A DNA stretch of 64,000 nucleotides from Acidobacteriota bacterium. GTDB taxonomy: Bacteria > Acidobacteriota > Terriglobia > Terriglobales > Acidobacteriaceae. Location: contig JACPYL010000008.1 of NCBI GenBank assembly GCA_016196065.1, forward strand, positions 310,001 to 374,000, read 5' to 3'. The notes below the pieces were generated by a model, which worked only from the letters and a program-made list of their open reading frames with translations, had not been told where the DNA came from and did no database searches. The translations under genes and the position numbers were made by a program. Shown in pieces: positions 9,067 through 17,958 of the stretch; position 1 is the first letter of the stretch; each line of letters begins with the position of its first letter.

Positions 9067-9533
9067 AGCGACCTCCGAATGTTAGGAAATTGCCGTTATT
9101 GTAGCTGCTTTGAGGCACAGGATGGGAACTGAATTTTGCAACCCGTCGCTCAGGCGCCCATTAACCACAGTGGTCCATCTCCGACTGGACAGCTGTATTG
9201 CTCTGCTTGCAATGGCAAGGCGGCTTCGTTCAATCGCATTGGAACAAAAACTAAGAACTCCGAACGCTCTGGATCAACCTACTTCCGGTCGTGCGAATTC
9301 CATCGGTGTGATTCATTTCTGCGCCACTCGAAATTCCAGGGATACTCAATCGCCCGGATGGAAAGGCATCTATCTTGGACAGATGCCCCACCGGCCCTCG
9401 AGTACAGGCCGGAAGGGCCGCCCCTAGCGGATTCTCGGAATCGCGTAAGACGATTTTTTTTTGCACTGGGCTGTAGCGTAAGTGCGAGGTTATCACTACA
9501 ATGCTCGTGCAAGTAACCTGAGGGGGTTTTCTA
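9067..9533. other. Gene-free stretch, 467 bases
   Basis: Open frames here have poor starts, unusual Cys/Ser/Arg-rich translations and no recognisable domain, so none is called. It must hold the promoters for the minus-strand secreted protein and the plus-strand small basic protein. A short GGCCCT...GGGCCGCCC inverted motif occurs near 9393-9424. No clear tRNA or ncRNA was seen. Confidence 0.4.
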
Positions 9534-9776
9534 ATGACCAATATAAGTAAAGCTCTAGCTCGGCTCCGCGAGGATCGCCGGGATGCGCAAAAGCAAGTCG
9601 ATAAACTCGCGGAAGCGATTTCCGTCCTGGAAAGGCTGACGCGGGGGCACGGAGCGTCTTACGCTGGCGGACCGGGTCGCGCCAAGCGGGTGCTCTCGGC
9701 GGCTGGACGCAGGAGAATTTCTCTTGCTCAGAAGGCGCGTTGGGCCAAGATTCGCCAGATCAAGAAAGCGGCCTAA
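9534..9776 (+). CDS. Small basic coiled-coil protein of unknown function
   Basis: 80 residues. Residues 4-36 are a charged heptad-like helix (ALARLREDRRDAQKQVDKLA). The C-terminal half is strongly basic with a Gly/Arg-rich hinge and the motif SAAGRRRISLAQKARWAKIR. This tail resembles small putative nucleic-acid-binding proteins common in Acidobacteriota (recalled pattern, not checked by search). The start is well supported by GAGGGGG 7 nt upstream, and a long terminator hairpin follows directly, so it is probably a monocistronic and well expressed gene. DNA or RNA binding is an inference from the composition. Confidence 0.7.
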   Translation: MTNISKALARLREDRRDAQKQVDKLAEAISVLERLTRGHGASYAGGPGRAKRVLSAAGRRRISLAQKARWAKIRQIKKAA

Positions 9777-9784
9777 CGACAAAG

Positions 9785-9836
9785 CGGGCTGCATACTATG
9801 CGAGACTTCCCCTGGCATAGTTGCAGCCCGTTTTCC
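9785..9836. terminator. Strong rho-independent terminator
   Basis: CGGGCTGCATACTATGC (9785-9801) pairs with GCATAGTTGCAGCCCG (9815-9830), a ~16-bp stem with one bulge or mismatch, followed on the plus strand by TTTTCCTT. It ends the small basic protein gene and may also end the convergent pntB transcript. Confidence 0.8.
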
Positions 9837-9900
9837 TTGTACCGCTAACCCAGTAACTTCCCCGCTTCCTGCTCGGATACACGAAAAACCTTATTGGATT

Positions 9901-11298
9901 TTACCCGTGGCCGCCGCTGAGTTCCCGCACAATGCTGCCGACGAAAGCCTTCGCGTCTCCAAACAGCATCAGGTTGTTATCCAGATAGTAGAGCGGGTTA
10001 TCAATGCCCGCGAAACCTGGATTCATGCTGCGCTTGATCACCATGACGGTGTGCGCCTTGTCGACGTCGAGAATCGGCATGCCAAAGATGGGACTCGTCG
10101 TGTCAGAACGCGCGGCGGGATTGGTCACATCATTGGCTCCGATGACCAGGGCTACATCGGTTTGCGGGAAATCGCCATTGATCTCGTCCATTTCAATTAG
10201 ACGGTCGTAAGGAATATCCGCTTCCGCGAGCAACACGTTCATGTGGCCGGGCATTCGGCCCGCGACCGGATGAATCGCAAACCGTACTTCGACGCCACGC
10301 TTGGTGAGCGCGTCATAGAGTTCGCGGACTTTGTGCTGCGCCTGGGCTACTGCCATTCCGTAACCGGGAACCACAACGACCTTGTTGGCCGCGGCAAGGA
10401 TGGCCGCTGCTTCTTCGGGCGTTGCGCTGCGAACGGGCTTCGCTTCCTGTCCAGCGGCAGCGGAAGTCTGCACCTGTCCGAAGGCTCCGAATAACACGTT
10501 CGAGAACGAACGATTCATGGCCTTCGACATGATGATGGAGAGGATCAATCCCGAAGACCCATCGAGCGCGCCGGCGATGATCAGCAGTTTGCTATCGAGC
10601 ACAAAGCCCATCGCTGCGGCAGATAGTCCGGCATATCCATTCAAGAGCGAAATGACCGTCGGCATGTCGGCGCCACCGATTGGAATAATCAGCAGGACGC
10701 CAAACGCAAGCGCGATCAGGATCATGAACGGGAAAAGGTGACGCGCTTCCGGATGCAGCACCAGAAACACGGCCAGAGTGGCTGCGACCGCGAGCAGGAG
10801 GAAGTTGACGAAGTTCTGCCCCTTGTATGTGAGAGGGCGTTGCGGAAGAATTTCCTGCAACTTACCGGCCGCCATCAAGCTGCCCGTGAACGTCAGTCCG
10901 CCGAGGATCACTTCCAACGACAGTACCGACATCATGAATTTCGAGATGTTGGGCGAGCGTAAATAGAACTCGGCGGATCCGACAAGCGTTACGCACAGGG
11001 CACCGAAGGCATGACTGAGTGCGGTTCGTTGCGGGACAGCAGTCATCGCAACGCGTCCGAGAGGAATGCCGATCACGGTGCCGAGCACGAGAGCAATCGC
11101 GATCAGGCGGTAGTCGACGATGCCGTGGTGCAACAGGGTGCCGCAGATAGCCAGCAGCATGCCTGCTTCGCCGGCCCATATGCCGTGCCGGGCCGTGGTG
11201 GGAGAACTCATCCACTTGAGCGAAAAGATGAAAAGCACGCTCGCGATGAGATAGAGGATCTCAATGACGATCTGGCTGGTAGCGAGGTCCGGGGTCAT
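9901..11298 (-). CDS. pntB: NAD(P) transhydrogenase subunit beta
   Basis: 465 residues, the normal length for PntB. The N-terminal half (domain II) has about eight or nine membrane helices. The C-terminal domain III binds NADP(H): VVVPGYGMAVAQAQHKVREL, GANDVTNPAARSD and the closing KRSMNPGFAGIDNPLYY. With PntA1 and PntA2 it forms the inner-membrane enzyme that reduces NADP+ with NADH, driven by the proton gradient. The start overlaps the pntA2 stop by 4 bases (ATGA), showing translational coupling and one operon. Confidence 0.96.
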   Translation of the reverse strand: MTPDLATSQIVIEILYLIASVLFIFSLKWMSSPTTARHGIWAGEAGMLLAICGTLLHHGIVDYRLIAIALVLGTVIGIPLGRVAMTAVPQRTALSHAFGALCVTLVGSAEFYLRSPNISKFMMSVLSLEVILGGLTFTGSLMAAGKLQEILPQRPLTYKGQNFVNFLLLAVAATLAVFLVLHPEARHLFPFMILIALAFGVLLIIPIGGADMPTVISLLNGYAGLSAAAMGFVLDSKLLIIAGALDGSSGLILSIIMSKAMNRSFSNVLFGAFGQVQTSAAAGQEAKPVRSATPEEAAAILAAANKVVVVPGYGMAVAQAQHKVRELYDALTKRGVEVRFAIHPVAGRMPGHMNVLLAEADIPYDRLIEMDEINGDFPQTDVALVIGANDVTNPAARSDTTSPIFGMPILDVDKAHTVMVIKRSMNPGFAGIDNPLYYLDNNLMLFGDAKAFVGSIVRELSGGHG

Positions 11299-11600
11299 GC
11301 TTTCCCCGCTGGCCGGCTGGATTTGAACATCTTCAACATGCGGTCCGTGATGAGGAAGCCGCCCACGATGTTGCTGGTCGCGGCGACCACGGCGATGAAT
11401 CCCAGGGTGGCGGCGAGTTGGGTCTCGTGTTGACCGACGAGCACAATCGCGCCGACGACCGCGATCGCATCGAGGGCATTGGTGAGCGACATCAGCGGCG
11501 TGTGCAGCAGAGGCGAAACTCGCCGGATGACTTCAAATCCGATGAATCCCGCCAGCACAAATATGAACAGCGAATCAATCAGGTTCGAACTGCTGGCCAT
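11295..11600 (-). CDS. pntA2: NAD(P) transhydrogenase subunit alpha, part 2
   Basis: 101 residues with three hydrophobic helices (~8-27, ~47-63, ~70-88), matching the separate membrane fragment of the alpha subunit found in three-gene transhydrogenase systems (as in Rhodospirillum). It contributes to the domain II proton channel. It lies 38 bases after pntA1 and overlaps pntB by 4 bases. Confidence 0.93.
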   Translation of the reverse strand: MASSSNLIDSLFIFVLAGFIGFEVIRRVSPLLHTPLMSLTNALDAIAVVGAIVLVGQHETQLAATLGFIAVVAATSNIVGGFLITDRMLKMFKSSRPAGKA

Positions 11601-11638
11601 CTATCCTCCGTGAGCAATCGCAGCCAACTTCGCGCGGG

Positions 11639-12811
11639 TTAGCTTTGCGCAACCAGCGCCGGCAAAGCCAAATATTCCCGTACGCGCGCATTCACAATTT
11701 CTCCGCCGCGTGTGACGAGCGTCTCCCGCACAATTTCATCCTGCAGGTTCAGGTTCAATTTCTGGTCTTTGATCAAGTGCGTCAAAAAGGCGGTGATGTT
11801 CTTGGCGTACATCTGGCTGGCATGGTACGGAATGCCAGTCGCGATATTGATCGCCCCGATGATGGTGACGCCGTGCTTGATCACAGTCTTTCCGCGTTCG
11901 GTAATCTCGCAATTGCCGCCCCGTTCAGCTGCCAGATCAAGGATCACGGAACCTGGCGCCATCCCCTTGACCATGTCTTCGGTGACCAGTACCGGCGATT
12001 TCTTGCCGGGAATTACAGCCGCGGTGATGACGACATCGCTTTCCTTCACAACCTGACCAAGCAGTTCGCGCTGGCGGCGATAGAAGTCTTCGCCCTGTGC
12101 GGTGGCATAACCGCGGGCATCCTGCGCGTCCTTCGCTTCAATCGGCAATTCCACGAAGCGTCCACCCAGGCTCTGCACTTGTTCTTTCGCAACCGGACGC
12201 AGATCGTAAGCAGAGATCACCGCACCCAAGCGACGCGCGGTCGCGATGGCCTGCAAGCCGGCAACACCCGCACCGATCACAAAAACGCGCGCTGGAGTGA
12301 TCGTTCCGGCGGCAGTTGTCATCATGGGGAAAATCCGCAGATGCGAGTCAGCCGCCATGAGAACTGCTTTGTAACCGCAGATCGTGCCCATCGAGGAAAG
12401 TGCGTCCATGCTTTGGGCGCGAGTGGTGCGCGGCATCAGTTCGACAGAGAACGATGTCACGCCCGCCCCGGCGATATCCTGCGCCACTTCGCGTTCGCCG
12501 AAGGGACGCAGGAATCCCACGAGTATTTGATCTTTATGGAAGAGCGGGATGTCCTGCTTGCCGGTGATATCGTTCGATCCATAACAGAGGACCTGCACGA
12601 TGATGTCGGCGGCGGCAAACAGCGACTGCCGGTCGGCAATGATCTTGGCGCCTTTGTCGGAGTATTGCGAGTCGGGATACCCAGCTTCGATTCCCGCGCC
12701 AGCCTGCACGTGAACTTCGAAACCTGCCTTGGTGAGAGTCGGCAGGACGGAGGGCACCAACGCGACCCGCCGCTCCCCGGGATAAATTTCCTTCGGAACA
12801 CCGATGATCAA
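11639..12811 (-). CDS. pntA1: NAD(P) transhydrogenase subunit alpha, part 1
   Basis: 390 residues. The protein has an AlaDH/PNT fold: an N-terminal domain beginning MIIGVPKEIYPGERRVALVP, and a Rossmann NAD-binding segment VFVIGAGVAGLQAIATARRL at ~170-190 followed by the acidic residue in AYDLRP. This is soluble domain I, which binds NAD(H). It is the first gene of pntA1-pntA2-pntB. The hydrophilic and membrane parts are encoded separately, the three-subunit form. The 135 bases upstream separate it from the HAD phosphatase gene on the same strand. Confidence 0.95.
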   Translation of the reverse strand: MIIGVPKEIYPGERRVALVPSVLPTLTKAGFEVHVQAGAGIEAGYPDSQYSDKGAKIIADRQSLFAAADIIVQVLCYGSNDITGKQDIPLFHKDQILVGFLRPFGEREVAQDIAGAGVTSFSVELMPRTTRAQSMDALSSMGTICGYKAVLMAADSHLRIFPMMTTAAGTITPARVFVIGAGVAGLQAIATARRLGAVISAYDLRPVAKEQVQSLGGRFVELPIEAKDAQDARGYATAQGEDFYRRQRELLGQVVKESDVVITAAVIPGKKSPVLVTEDMVKGMAPGSVILDLAAERGGNCEITERGKTVIKHGVTIIGAINIATGIPYHASQMYAKNITAFLTHLIKDQKLNLNLQDEIVRETLVTRGGEIVNARVREYLALPALVAQS

Positions 12812-12946
12812 GAGTCCCTACCTGTTCCGCGCCCGGCGCTTACCGCTCTGCGCGCCGGATGAGCGCCTTTTCAGTGCTGCTTGAGAACTGAGGATTTTAG
12901 ATGAGCCGGCGGGGATGCGCAAATGACATCGATCACAACCGGTTGT

Positions 12947-13609
12947 TCATTCTTGCTCGCCGAGCGTTAACAGCAGACTATTGCCATCGAGAACCGCCTG
13001 GATGTCCGCGCAATTGCGAACGATCCAATCCGCGCCCGCCTGTTTCAGTTCTGCCCGATCGGAGGTGGTGGGAAAACCGATGACCCGTGCTCCGGCGGCT
13101 TTCCCCGCACGAATACCAGCGGGCGCATCTTCGACAACGACGCAATCGGGAGCGGCAAATCCCAGTCGGGCAGCGGCTTTGAGATATGGCTCAGGGTGCG
13201 GCTTGCCATGCTGAATGTCGCCGGCGGTGATCAGGGTGGGCAATACGGGTATACCCGCAACCCGCAAACGTACCTCGGCGAGAGGACGTGTGGCGGAAGT
13301 GACTACGGTCCAACGTCCGGCGGGCAGGCTCTTGATGAGTTCTGGCGCGCCGGAAATTGAAACTACTCCCTCGACATCCTCAATTTCCTGGCGCTCGACT
13401 TCAAGGTTCTCGGCATTGCTATCTGCGTTGGGCAAAAAATCGCGGACCGTATCGATGCTGGGCCGCCCGTGCGCAGCGCGGACAACTTCATCGGGATCGA
13501 ATCCTCGAGCGATCGCCCATTTGCGCCAGACACGCGCTACGGCGTCGGTGGAATCGACGAGTACACCGTCCATGTCAAAGAGCATGGCCTGGCAACGAAC
13601 CTTGGTCAT
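12947..13609 (-). CDS. HAD-family (subfamily IA) sugar-phosphatase-like hydrolase
   Basis: 220 residues, the usual size of beta-phosphoglucomutase or sugar-phosphatase-like HADs. Motif I is FDMDGVLVDS with nucleophile Asp12 and acid/base Asp14. Motif II is VVTSATRP, motif III the Lys of GKPHPEPYL, and motif IV is VVEDAPAGIRAG. The helical cap follows motif I (class C1). The substrate is probably a small phosphorylated sugar or polyol such as glycerol-3-phosphate or a hexose phosphate, but sequence alone does not decide. It may be transcribed with pnt, 135 bases downstream. Confidence 0.85.
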   Translation of the reverse strand: MTKVRCQAMLFDMDGVLVDSTDAVARVWRKWAIARGFDPDEVVRAAHGRPSIDTVRDFLPNADSNAENLEVERQEIEDVEGVVSISGAPELIKSLPAGRWTVVTSATRPLAEVRLRVAGIPVLPTLITAGDIQHGKPHPEPYLKAAARLGFAAPDCVVVEDAPAGIRAGKAAGARVIGFPTTSDRAELKQAGADWIVRNCADIQAVLDGNSLLLTLGEQE

Positions 13610-13691
13610 GCTTTCTACTTTAACCGGAAACGCGCGATCACTTCACTGCGGGGTAGAAAAATTGGGTGGATTTCCGTGGACCTCGAAACGA

Positions 13692-13724
13692 AACGCGAGG
13701 ACGAACCAAATTCGTCCTCGCGTT
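13692..13724 (-). terminator. Perfect 14-bp hairpin terminator
   Basis: AACGCGAGGACGAA (13692-13705) is perfectly complementary to TTCGTCCTCGCGTT (13711-13724) around a 5-nt loop. It lies 28 bases past the stop of the minus-strand secreted protein gene, and on that strand T-rich sequence (TCGTTTCG) follows. It also insulates the HAD gene. Confidence 0.75.
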
Positions 13725-13752
13725 CGGTTTCAGTGCGTCAGCGAACTCGTTG

Positions 13753-14277
13753 CTAGTTTCCGCCGTTGCTTTGGGTCACAGTGAAACTCCAATCATCCAA
13801 GCGGAAGGTTGAAGCCGGATCCGTCACTCCCCACTGTACTTTCACGAAATAAGTGCCGGAAGCCAGCACAATGGAGCGGTCCACGGCGTGTCCCTGCCAG
13901 AACGTCTGCGGGCTGTTGACGGCGTCGAACGCGTAGTCGAAGCCGGAAGCAGGAGAAAGTTCCGTGGTGGCATTACTGGAATCCACTACCACAATCCGGA
14001 CTGAGCACCAATTGCCGGCAGTGGGCCCTGCACAAATCGACTCCGCCGTGTAGCGCGTGGTGATCAGTTGTTTCTTGTTGGCGGGAACAGTGATCGCCAC
14101 GACTCCGCCCGGAAGGTCCACAAAGGCGTTGGACGACGTGGTGAGAGCGTTCGTCTCGCTCACGACCGTAACCTTCGCCTGGGCCGTACCTTTGTGCGTG
14201 CTCGCCGCAAAAGCAGCACTGGATAATGACATCGCAAATAGAACGGCTCCAACCATAAACTTCTTAGAACTAGACAT
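13753..14277 (-). CDS. Small secreted protein of unknown function
   Basis: 174 residues with a clear signal peptide (~1-24, FMVGAVLFAMSLSSAAFA). The mature part is beta-rich with two Cys (ICAGPTAGNWCSVRI) that may form a disulfide. It looks like a small beta-sandwich domain, but no family was recognised. AAAGGA lies ~8 nt before the ATG. It is flanked by its own terminator and a 264-base upstream gap, so it is a single transcript. Confidence 0.65.
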   Translation of the reverse strand: MSSSKKFMVGAVLFAMSLSSAAFAASTHKGTAQAKVTVVSETNALTTSSNAFVDLPGGVVAITVPANKKQLITTRYTAESICAGPTAGNWCSVRIVVVDSSNATTELSPASGFDYAFDAVNSPQTFWQGHAVDRSIVLASGTYFVKVQWGVTDPASTFRLDDWSFTVTQSNGGN

Positions 14278-14541
14278 GGAATAGTCCTTTCAGGACAGGT
14301 CTCACCCGTCCGGTCTAGGGGGGAAGTCAGGTTGTGGTTTGCGCGTCGACAGAAACATTGCCTTATGTCGACACATTCAGAAAATTAATAAGCGGGGAAA
14401 AATACTGGGGTAGTTACGGGAAAGGACTTGCTGAACGAGACTATGATGCAAGACGTTTCGGTTGTCAACAAAAGACTCCGCGCCTGCTGCAAATAAATAG
14501 TCGACACACTCTGTAACGTTTTGCGAATTGCTTCACGAAGG

Positions 14542-16611
14542 CTACGGCTCCACTCCCAGCGCGGAATAGAGTTCGGCGGGCCGGTACAGGTCGCCGTCTC
14601 TTACCACCAACGCCGTCTTTCTGATGTCACTGATGTTGGCCACGGGATCGCCGTCGATCAGCGCGAGGTCCGCGAACTTACCCGGAGTGATGGAACCGAG
14701 ATCGCGATCCATGCTCATGATGCGCGCGGCGTTCAGCGTCGCGTCTTGCAACACGCGAGAAGACGGAATGCCTGCCTCCACATGGAGTTCAAGTTCCCGT
14801 TGCAGTGCGAATCCAACAATCGAGTCCGTGCCCGCTTCCATTTGGATCCCGGCGCGGTAGAGCAGTCCGACCAGATCGACCATCTTCGCGAACGACTGGC
14901 GATAAGTCTGGTCCATGCCCTCCGGAGGCGTGAGGCCGCTCGACAACAACCCGCGGCGGACTTGCGGCGGAAGGCGTTTTGCAATGGGCTGAAAGCCGCG
15001 TGGAATCTCTCCGGCGCGATTCAGAAACATGTCTTCGAAGACACTGAGGGTTGGATCGAGCGTGGTGTGATGATCCTGCAGCAGCTTCACAAAAGACTGC
15101 ACATCCGAAGACTTCAGATCGATACCAGCGCCGCGCTTGGCAACTTCGGTGAAGCGAGTCGGCGTATTCGTGTTCTTGACGTCGGGCAGGAAGTTCAGCA
15201 TGAGAAAGTTAGCGTGCTGAATTTCGTCGTAGCCGAGTCTCACGCACTGGGCGGCAGTCATCTCCGCTGGAATGTGCCCGCTGACGCGCAGACCTTTTTT
15301 GTGAGCCTCATCAATGATTGCGGGAACTAGTTCGGGCTTCACCGAACTGTAAATCTTGATCTGAACGTATCCGAGGTGAGCGTAGTTGTCGACCGCAGCC
15401 CGAGATTCCTCCTCGGTCGAGACCAGCACTTTGGTTGGTCCTTGAAACGGCCCGCGCCCGTCAATGATCCCTGCGAGAACGATGCGGGTGCCGATCTCCT
15501 TGCCCTCTTCGATGCGCTTGCGGCGGGCCAGAAGTGTGTCGGTATCGTTCGCGAGATCGCGAACGGTAGTCACTCCGGCGGCGAGATTCAGGAATCCATC
15601 GTTGTCGGAGACATGGGTGTGCATGTCCCACAGGCCGGGGAGAAGAGTCTTGCCGCTCGCATCAACTACTTCTGCTTCAGCATTCGGTGTTGGCGAAGAA
15701 TTTGCGGGCCCCACGCTCTGGATGCGATTGCCTGCAACGACGACGGTCTGGTCTTTGACGATCTTGCCGGACTCGGCGTCGAAGACATTGGCGTGCTGGA
15801 ATACGATCCCCTTGGAAACGCGGTGAGCCAACTTGCTCGCCAACTTCGCTGAGCGAGCATTCGCGATTTCGTCCTGGACCTTATTGAGAGTGGCAGCGTT
15901 ACCTTCCCATCCTTCGGGGACAATCGTGCTCCAGGGGCTAACGGTGCCAAAGAACTTTTCGTGATCGTCGAGCCACACGTACGTGGGAGAAAAGTCCAAG
16001 CCAGTGACGGCGTAGAGCGCAACGTGTTTCTTCTGGCCGGAATTTTCCAGATCGCTTTCGGCGACCCGTTCGATCTTCGCCTCCCCTTCAGGCAACAGAG
16101 AGAGCTTGCCGCCATTCGCAAGGGCCGCATGCGCCAGTGTGCCCAATTCGGACGGCGCTCCGTTGATGGAAACGTACAGGGCTGGCACGCCAATTTTCTT
16201 CTCACCCTTTTCGGAGTCGTTCTTCCAACTCGCGGTTCCGTCTTTCAACGAGTAGTTCTCATTTACCGGGGACTTGAGATAGTCGTTACCGCTAACGATT
16301 TCCGCCACCGGCACCCCGTGCGCGTCGAGGGTCAAGATGCTGGTCGTCTTGGGACCACGGCCACGGTCATTGAACTGAAAAAACATGTGCGTGGTGCCGT
16401 CGGGAGCTGTCCAGACTGCCTGTTGTCCGGCCAGGTTTCCCATGATCGTGACGGAGTAACGCTCCGCGTTCGCGGGAATATCAGCGGGGAGCGCGGGCAC
16501 GGCGCTGGCTTCTTTCGGCGCTTGCGCCCACATGGACGTGAGCAGCAGGCAGAACAGCATCCCAAACAACAAAACTGCTGCAGTTTTTCGGGTCATGAAA
16601 ATTCCTCTCAT
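14542..16611 (-). CDS. Secreted amidohydrolase (imidazolonepropionase-like family)
   Basis: 689 residues. A signal peptide lies at ~6-29 (AAVLLFGMLFCLLLTSMWA). An N-terminal beta-rich region fills ~30-265. A TIM-barrel amidohydrolase domain starts at ~268, with the metal-binding His331-x-His333 (GLWDMHTHVSD), later ligand candidates in SGHIPAEM and IQHANF, the catalytic Asp in GTDS, and the closing LGSITPGKFADLALIDGDP. Such proteins hydrolyse cyclic amides or peptides in the periplasm; the substrate is unknown. The ATG at 16611 overlaps the dipeptidase stop by 4 bases. An ATG five codons on (16596) has a better Shine-Dalgarno (AGAGGA, 6 nt) and may be the real start. It forms an operon with the dipeptidase-like gene. 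Confidence 0.88.
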   Translation of the reverse strand: MRGIFMTRKTAAVLLFGMLFCLLLTSMWAQAPKEASAVPALPADIPANAERYSVTIMGNLAGQQAVWTAPDGTTHMFFQFNDRGRGPKTTSILTLDAHGVPVAEIVSGNDYLKSPVNENYSLKDGTASWKNDSEKGEKKIGVPALYVSINGAPSELGTLAHAALANGGKLSLLPEGEAKIERVAESDLENSGQKKHVALYAVTGLDFSPTYVWLDDHEKFFGTVSPWSTIVPEGWEGNAATLNKVQDEIANARSAKLASKLAHRVSKGIVFQHANVFDAESGKIVKDQTVVVAGNRIQSVGPANSSPTPNAEAEVVDASGKTLLPGLWDMHTHVSDNDGFLNLAAGVTTVRDLANDTDTLLARRKRIEEGKEIGTRIVLAGIIDGRGPFQGPTKVLVSTEEESRAAVDNYAHLGYVQIKIYSSVKPELVPAIIDEAHKKGLRVSGHIPAEMTAAQCVRLGYDEIQHANFLMLNFLPDVKNTNTPTRFTEVAKRGAGIDLKSSDVQSFVKLLQDHHTTLDPTLSVFEDMFLNRAGEIPRGFQPIAKRLPPQVRRGLLSSGLTPPEGMDQTYRQSFAKMVDLVGLLYRAGIQMEAGTDSIVGFALQRELELHVEAGIPSSRVLQDATLNAARIMSMDRDLGSITPGKFADLALIDGDPVANISDIRKTALVVRDGDLYRPAELYSALGVEP

Positions 16612-17723
16612 GCAGTCCCCCAGATATCTCCGAGTACCCGCTGAAAATTTGCTCCCAGGACTTTTTCAATTACGGCTGACGGCTGCCCACGTTTCGCGAG
16701 CTCAGAGGCAATGACTTCCATGTGATCCGGTCCATTCAGGTCCGGGACATACGGAAATCGGTCCTCGCCCGGTGCGCCGATGCCGAGTTTCTTGCGCTGC
16801 GCAATGTCGGCCTGGAAAGCCTGCTTCTGCTCATCGGTGAGAACGACTCTTTCAATTGCGCCGTCGGAGCCGATTCCGACATGGTCAGCACCACAGACAT
16901 TGATGGCGTGCAACAGGTGCGCCATCACATGCTCGCGCGTCGGCACCGTCGGTGACGCCACCAGATAGGGCATAAGGAACACGCCGAAGTATCCGCCACG
17001 GTCGGCGAGTGCCTTGAGAATCTCGTCAGGCTTGCTGCGCGGATGCGCGTAGACGGCGGCACAGCCAGAATGCGAGATCAGTACAGGCTTCGTGGACGCC
17101 GCAATCCCCTCCGCGGTCGTCCGGTATCCACTGTGGGATAGATCGACGGCCACGCCGATCTCATTCATTGTTTTGATTGCAGCGAGTCCCGCTTTGCTCA
17201 GACCTGCGTTGCCCGGCTCGAGGCATCCATCACCGAAATTGCTCCGGTTGTTATAGGTGATCTGCATGATCCGAACACCCATCTTGCGGAACATCGCGAT
17301 GCGATCGGGATTCTCTTCCAGAAACTGCGTGTACTGAAAACCGGGCAAGATGCCGATCTTGCGCTCCCGTTTGGCACGCGCAATATCGGAATGTTGGCGC
17401 ACGAGGGTGAAACTATCCGGAAGCTTTTCGACCAGTTCGTCAACTGTGGCCAGGGCATTGATCGTCTCCTCGAAGGTCGGGTAGGAGATCGTCCAGTTCA
17501 CGGCTGTGATTCCCGACGAGCGCACGGCGGCCAGACTTTCGGCACTCGGCAACTTTTCCAAGTCGGTAAATGGAGCGGCCAGGGAGTCGATGACGATAGC
17601 ATTCCTGTAAAGCGCAGAGATATCGCGCGAGGTGTCGTCGAGCGCGGTCGCGAGCAGGGGCCGGGCGATCGCTAGCGCGGCCGACAGCTTCGGAATAGAG
17701 ACGAGAAAATCCCGGCGATTCAT
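16608..17723 (-). CDS. M19 membrane-dipeptidase-like protein, Tat-type signal
   Basis: 371 residues. The start at 17723 gives MNRRDFLVSIPKLSAALAIA, a twin-arginine-like export signal. The longer open frame reads through the tRNA-Lys gene and is not credible. Family signatures are VDLSHSGYRTT, LISHSGCAAVYAHPRS and DHVGIGSDGA. The usual first metal motif HxD is absent (IDSLAAPF at 45-52), and the position of the bridging Glu appears to read PGFQYTQFL. It may therefore be a divergent dipeptidase with one metal site, or a non-catalytic homologue. It is followed by the amidohydrolase with a 4-base overlap, suggesting a secreted peptide or amide degradation pair. Confidence 0.82.
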   Translation of the reverse strand: MNRRDFLVSIPKLSAALAIARPLLATALDDTSRDISALYRNAIVIDSLAAPFTDLEKLPSAESLAAVRSSGITAVNWTISYPTFEETINALATVDELVEKLPDSFTLVRQHSDIARAKRERKIGILPGFQYTQFLEENPDRIAMFRKMGVRIMQITYNNRSNFGDGCLEPGNAGLSKAGLAAIKTMNEIGVAVDLSHSGYRTTAEGIAASTKPVLISHSGCAAVYAHPRSKPDEILKALADRGGYFGVFLMPYLVASPTVPTREHVMAHLLHAINVCGADHVGIGSDGAIERVVLTDEQKQAFQADIAQRKKLGIGAPGEDRFPYVPDLNGPDHMEVIASELAKRGQPSAVIEKVLGANFQRVLGDIWGTA

Positions 17724-17773
17724 GCAACGTTTCCCTGAAAAACATTCGAAAGCGGGATCAGGCGAGCGATGGG

Positions 17774-17849
17774 TGGTGAGCGCGGCAGGATTCGAACCTG
17801 CGACCCACGCCTTAAAAGGGCGTTGCTCTACCACCTGAGCTACGCGCCC
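17774..17849 (-). tRNA. tRNA-Lys (anticodon TTT), CCA encoded
   Basis: The cloverleaf is complete on the minus strand. The acceptor stem is GGGCGCG/CGCGCTC (one G-T pair). The D arm is GCTC..GAGC, the anticodon stem ACGCC/GGCGT with loop CTTTTAA, and the T arm GCAGG-TTCGAAT-CCTGC. The discriminator is A, followed by encoded CCA. Length is 76 nt. The anticodon TTT reads AAA/AAG. It lies 50 bases upstream of the dipeptidase-like gene on the same strand and may share its transcript. Confidence 0.97.
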
Positions 17850-17958
17850 ACACTCATTTCAATCTAACATATCCGCGCCGATTACTTTGGTGGCGTTCGA
17901 CTGGCGCGGCTCGCTGATACACTGACGTTTCGGCGATCTGCGGGAATGTTTCGCCGAC

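Noticed and set aside
9136-9516. 126-codon open frame in the 9067-9533 gap
   Set aside because: No ribosome-binding site, atypical composition, no domain; not supported as a gene.
11645-12862. Long open frame (405 codons) opposite pntA1
   Set aside because: It lies entirely antisense to a certain gene, has no domain, and arises from high GC at third codon positions.
17724-17834. N-terminal extension of the dipeptidase-like protein
   Set aside because: It is the translation of the tRNA-Lys gene and its flank; the Tat-type start at 17723 is far better.
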